Origin: Spirochaetaceae bacterium
GTDB taxonomy: Bacteria > Spirochaetota > Spirochaetia > Treponematales > Breznakiellaceae
Direction: 5' to 3'
DNA: 6,534 bases
Assembly (NCBI GenBank): GCA_031265015.1
Contig: JAISDG010000061.1
Coordinates: 1 to 6,534 of the forward strand
In this document: positions 6,200 through 6,534 of the stretch, piece by piece
Position numbering within the stretch: position 1 is the first letter of the stretch
Layout: every line of letters starts with the position of its first letter
Position numbers and translations under genes: made by a program
The notes under the pieces: generated by a model
Seen by the model: only the letters and a program-made list of their open reading frames with translations
What the model was told of the DNA's origin: nothing
Databases searched by the model: none

Positions 6200-6534
6200 C
6201 GGCCGGTCCCGCGGGAAAGCACGGTGTCCTCGATTTTACGCAGTTGGGCCCGGTAGAGCCGGGCGATATTGTCCCCGTAATCGGCGATAAGCTGGATAAT
6301 GTTCCGGGGGTTTTCCCCGTCCGCCCCGTTGATCCGGTCACCCGCGACCCCCTGGCCGGGCATGATATAGGCGGCCTTGTTGAGCACCGGGTCCATCCAC
6401 AGGGTGTAGACCTCGCAGTTTTCCAGGGCCCGGACCACCCGCAGGGCCCCCTTAAGGGCGGCGATCACGTTGAAGAACCGGATGGACCTCGGCTTAATCC
6501 CCTCTGCCAGCAGGTACTTCAACACCGTCACCAG
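6196..6534 (-). CDS. Uracil phosphoribosyltransferase-like protein, C-terminal part (5' end outside window)
   Basis: 113 codons are visible and the frame is open through the right edge, so the N-terminus and PRPP-binding loop are missing. The stretch IRFFNVIAALKGALRVV, then VYTLWMDPVLN, then AYIMPGQGVAGDRING resembles the end of uracil phosphoribosyltransferase (Upp), which joins uracil and PRPP to give UMP in pyrimidine salvage. Upp proteins carry a PGLGDAGDR uracil-binding motif; here it reads PGQGVAGDR, with valine in place of the first aspartate. Upp usually ends soon after this motif, but here about 45 residues follow, rich in charged helical sequence (NIIQLIADYGDNIARLYRAQ). A divergent UPRT-fold protein with altered specificity is therefore possible. 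Its stop overlaps the start of the TPR lipoprotein gene by four bases, so the two are co-transcribed, though no functional link is obvious. Confidence 0.7.
   Translation of the reverse strand: MVTVLKYLLAEGIKPRSIRFFNVIAALKGALRVVRALENCEVYTLWMDPVLNKAAYIMPGQGVAGDRINGADGENPRNIIQLIADYGDNIARLYRAQLRKIEDTVLSRGTGR

Overview
The window looks like part of a moderately GC-rich spirochaete chromosome. A treponeme is the best guess, for three reasons: two exported proteins carry loose, spirochaete-style lipoprotein signal peptides, the genes are tightly packed on one strand, and one intergenic gap is filled with hairpins. This assignment rests on style and not on a database match. All six genes lie on the minus strand, so transcription runs from high to low coordinates.

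Right part (6534-5213): the C-terminal end of a uracil phosphoribosyltransferase-like protein overlaps by 4 bases (ATGA) with a complete gene for a TPR-repeat lipoprotein. A 290-base non-coding gap follows (4923-5212). It holds a compact cluster of perfect hairpins inside a pair of imperfect inverted ends (4973-5200) and looks like a dispersed palindromic or MITE-like element.

Middle part (4922-3905): a small YlxP/DUF503-family gene, then a predicted secreted lipoprotein of unknown function with a good Shine-Dalgarno sequence.

Left part (3873-1): this is the most unusual region. The first gene encodes a 608-residue fusion of a LicC/PntC-like nucleotidyltransferase and a HisC/CobD-like (fold type I, class I/II) PLP enzyme. 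It overlaps by 8 bases with a very large membrane-protein gene that runs off the left edge. That gene is open for 684 codons; it is easy to overlook because its stop lies outside the window. It encodes a YidC/Oxa1-like five-helix module, about seven further hydrophobic segments, and the start of an alkaline-phosphatase-superfamily (sulfatase / LTA synthase / phosphoethanolamine transferase-like) domain with a threonine in the expected nucleophile position.

My inference is that the last two genes form a cell-envelope decoration module. The soluble fusion would make a CDP-activated phospho-amino-alcohol, for example CDP-ethanolamine from phosphoserine via phosphoethanolamine, or CDP-aminoethylphosphonate. 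The YidC-sulfatase fusion would act at the membrane as the transferase or as part of the export route. The conserved arginine of the YidC groove is replaced by serine, which argues for a repurposed YidC fold. The domain identifications are fairly secure; the pathway is a hypothesis.
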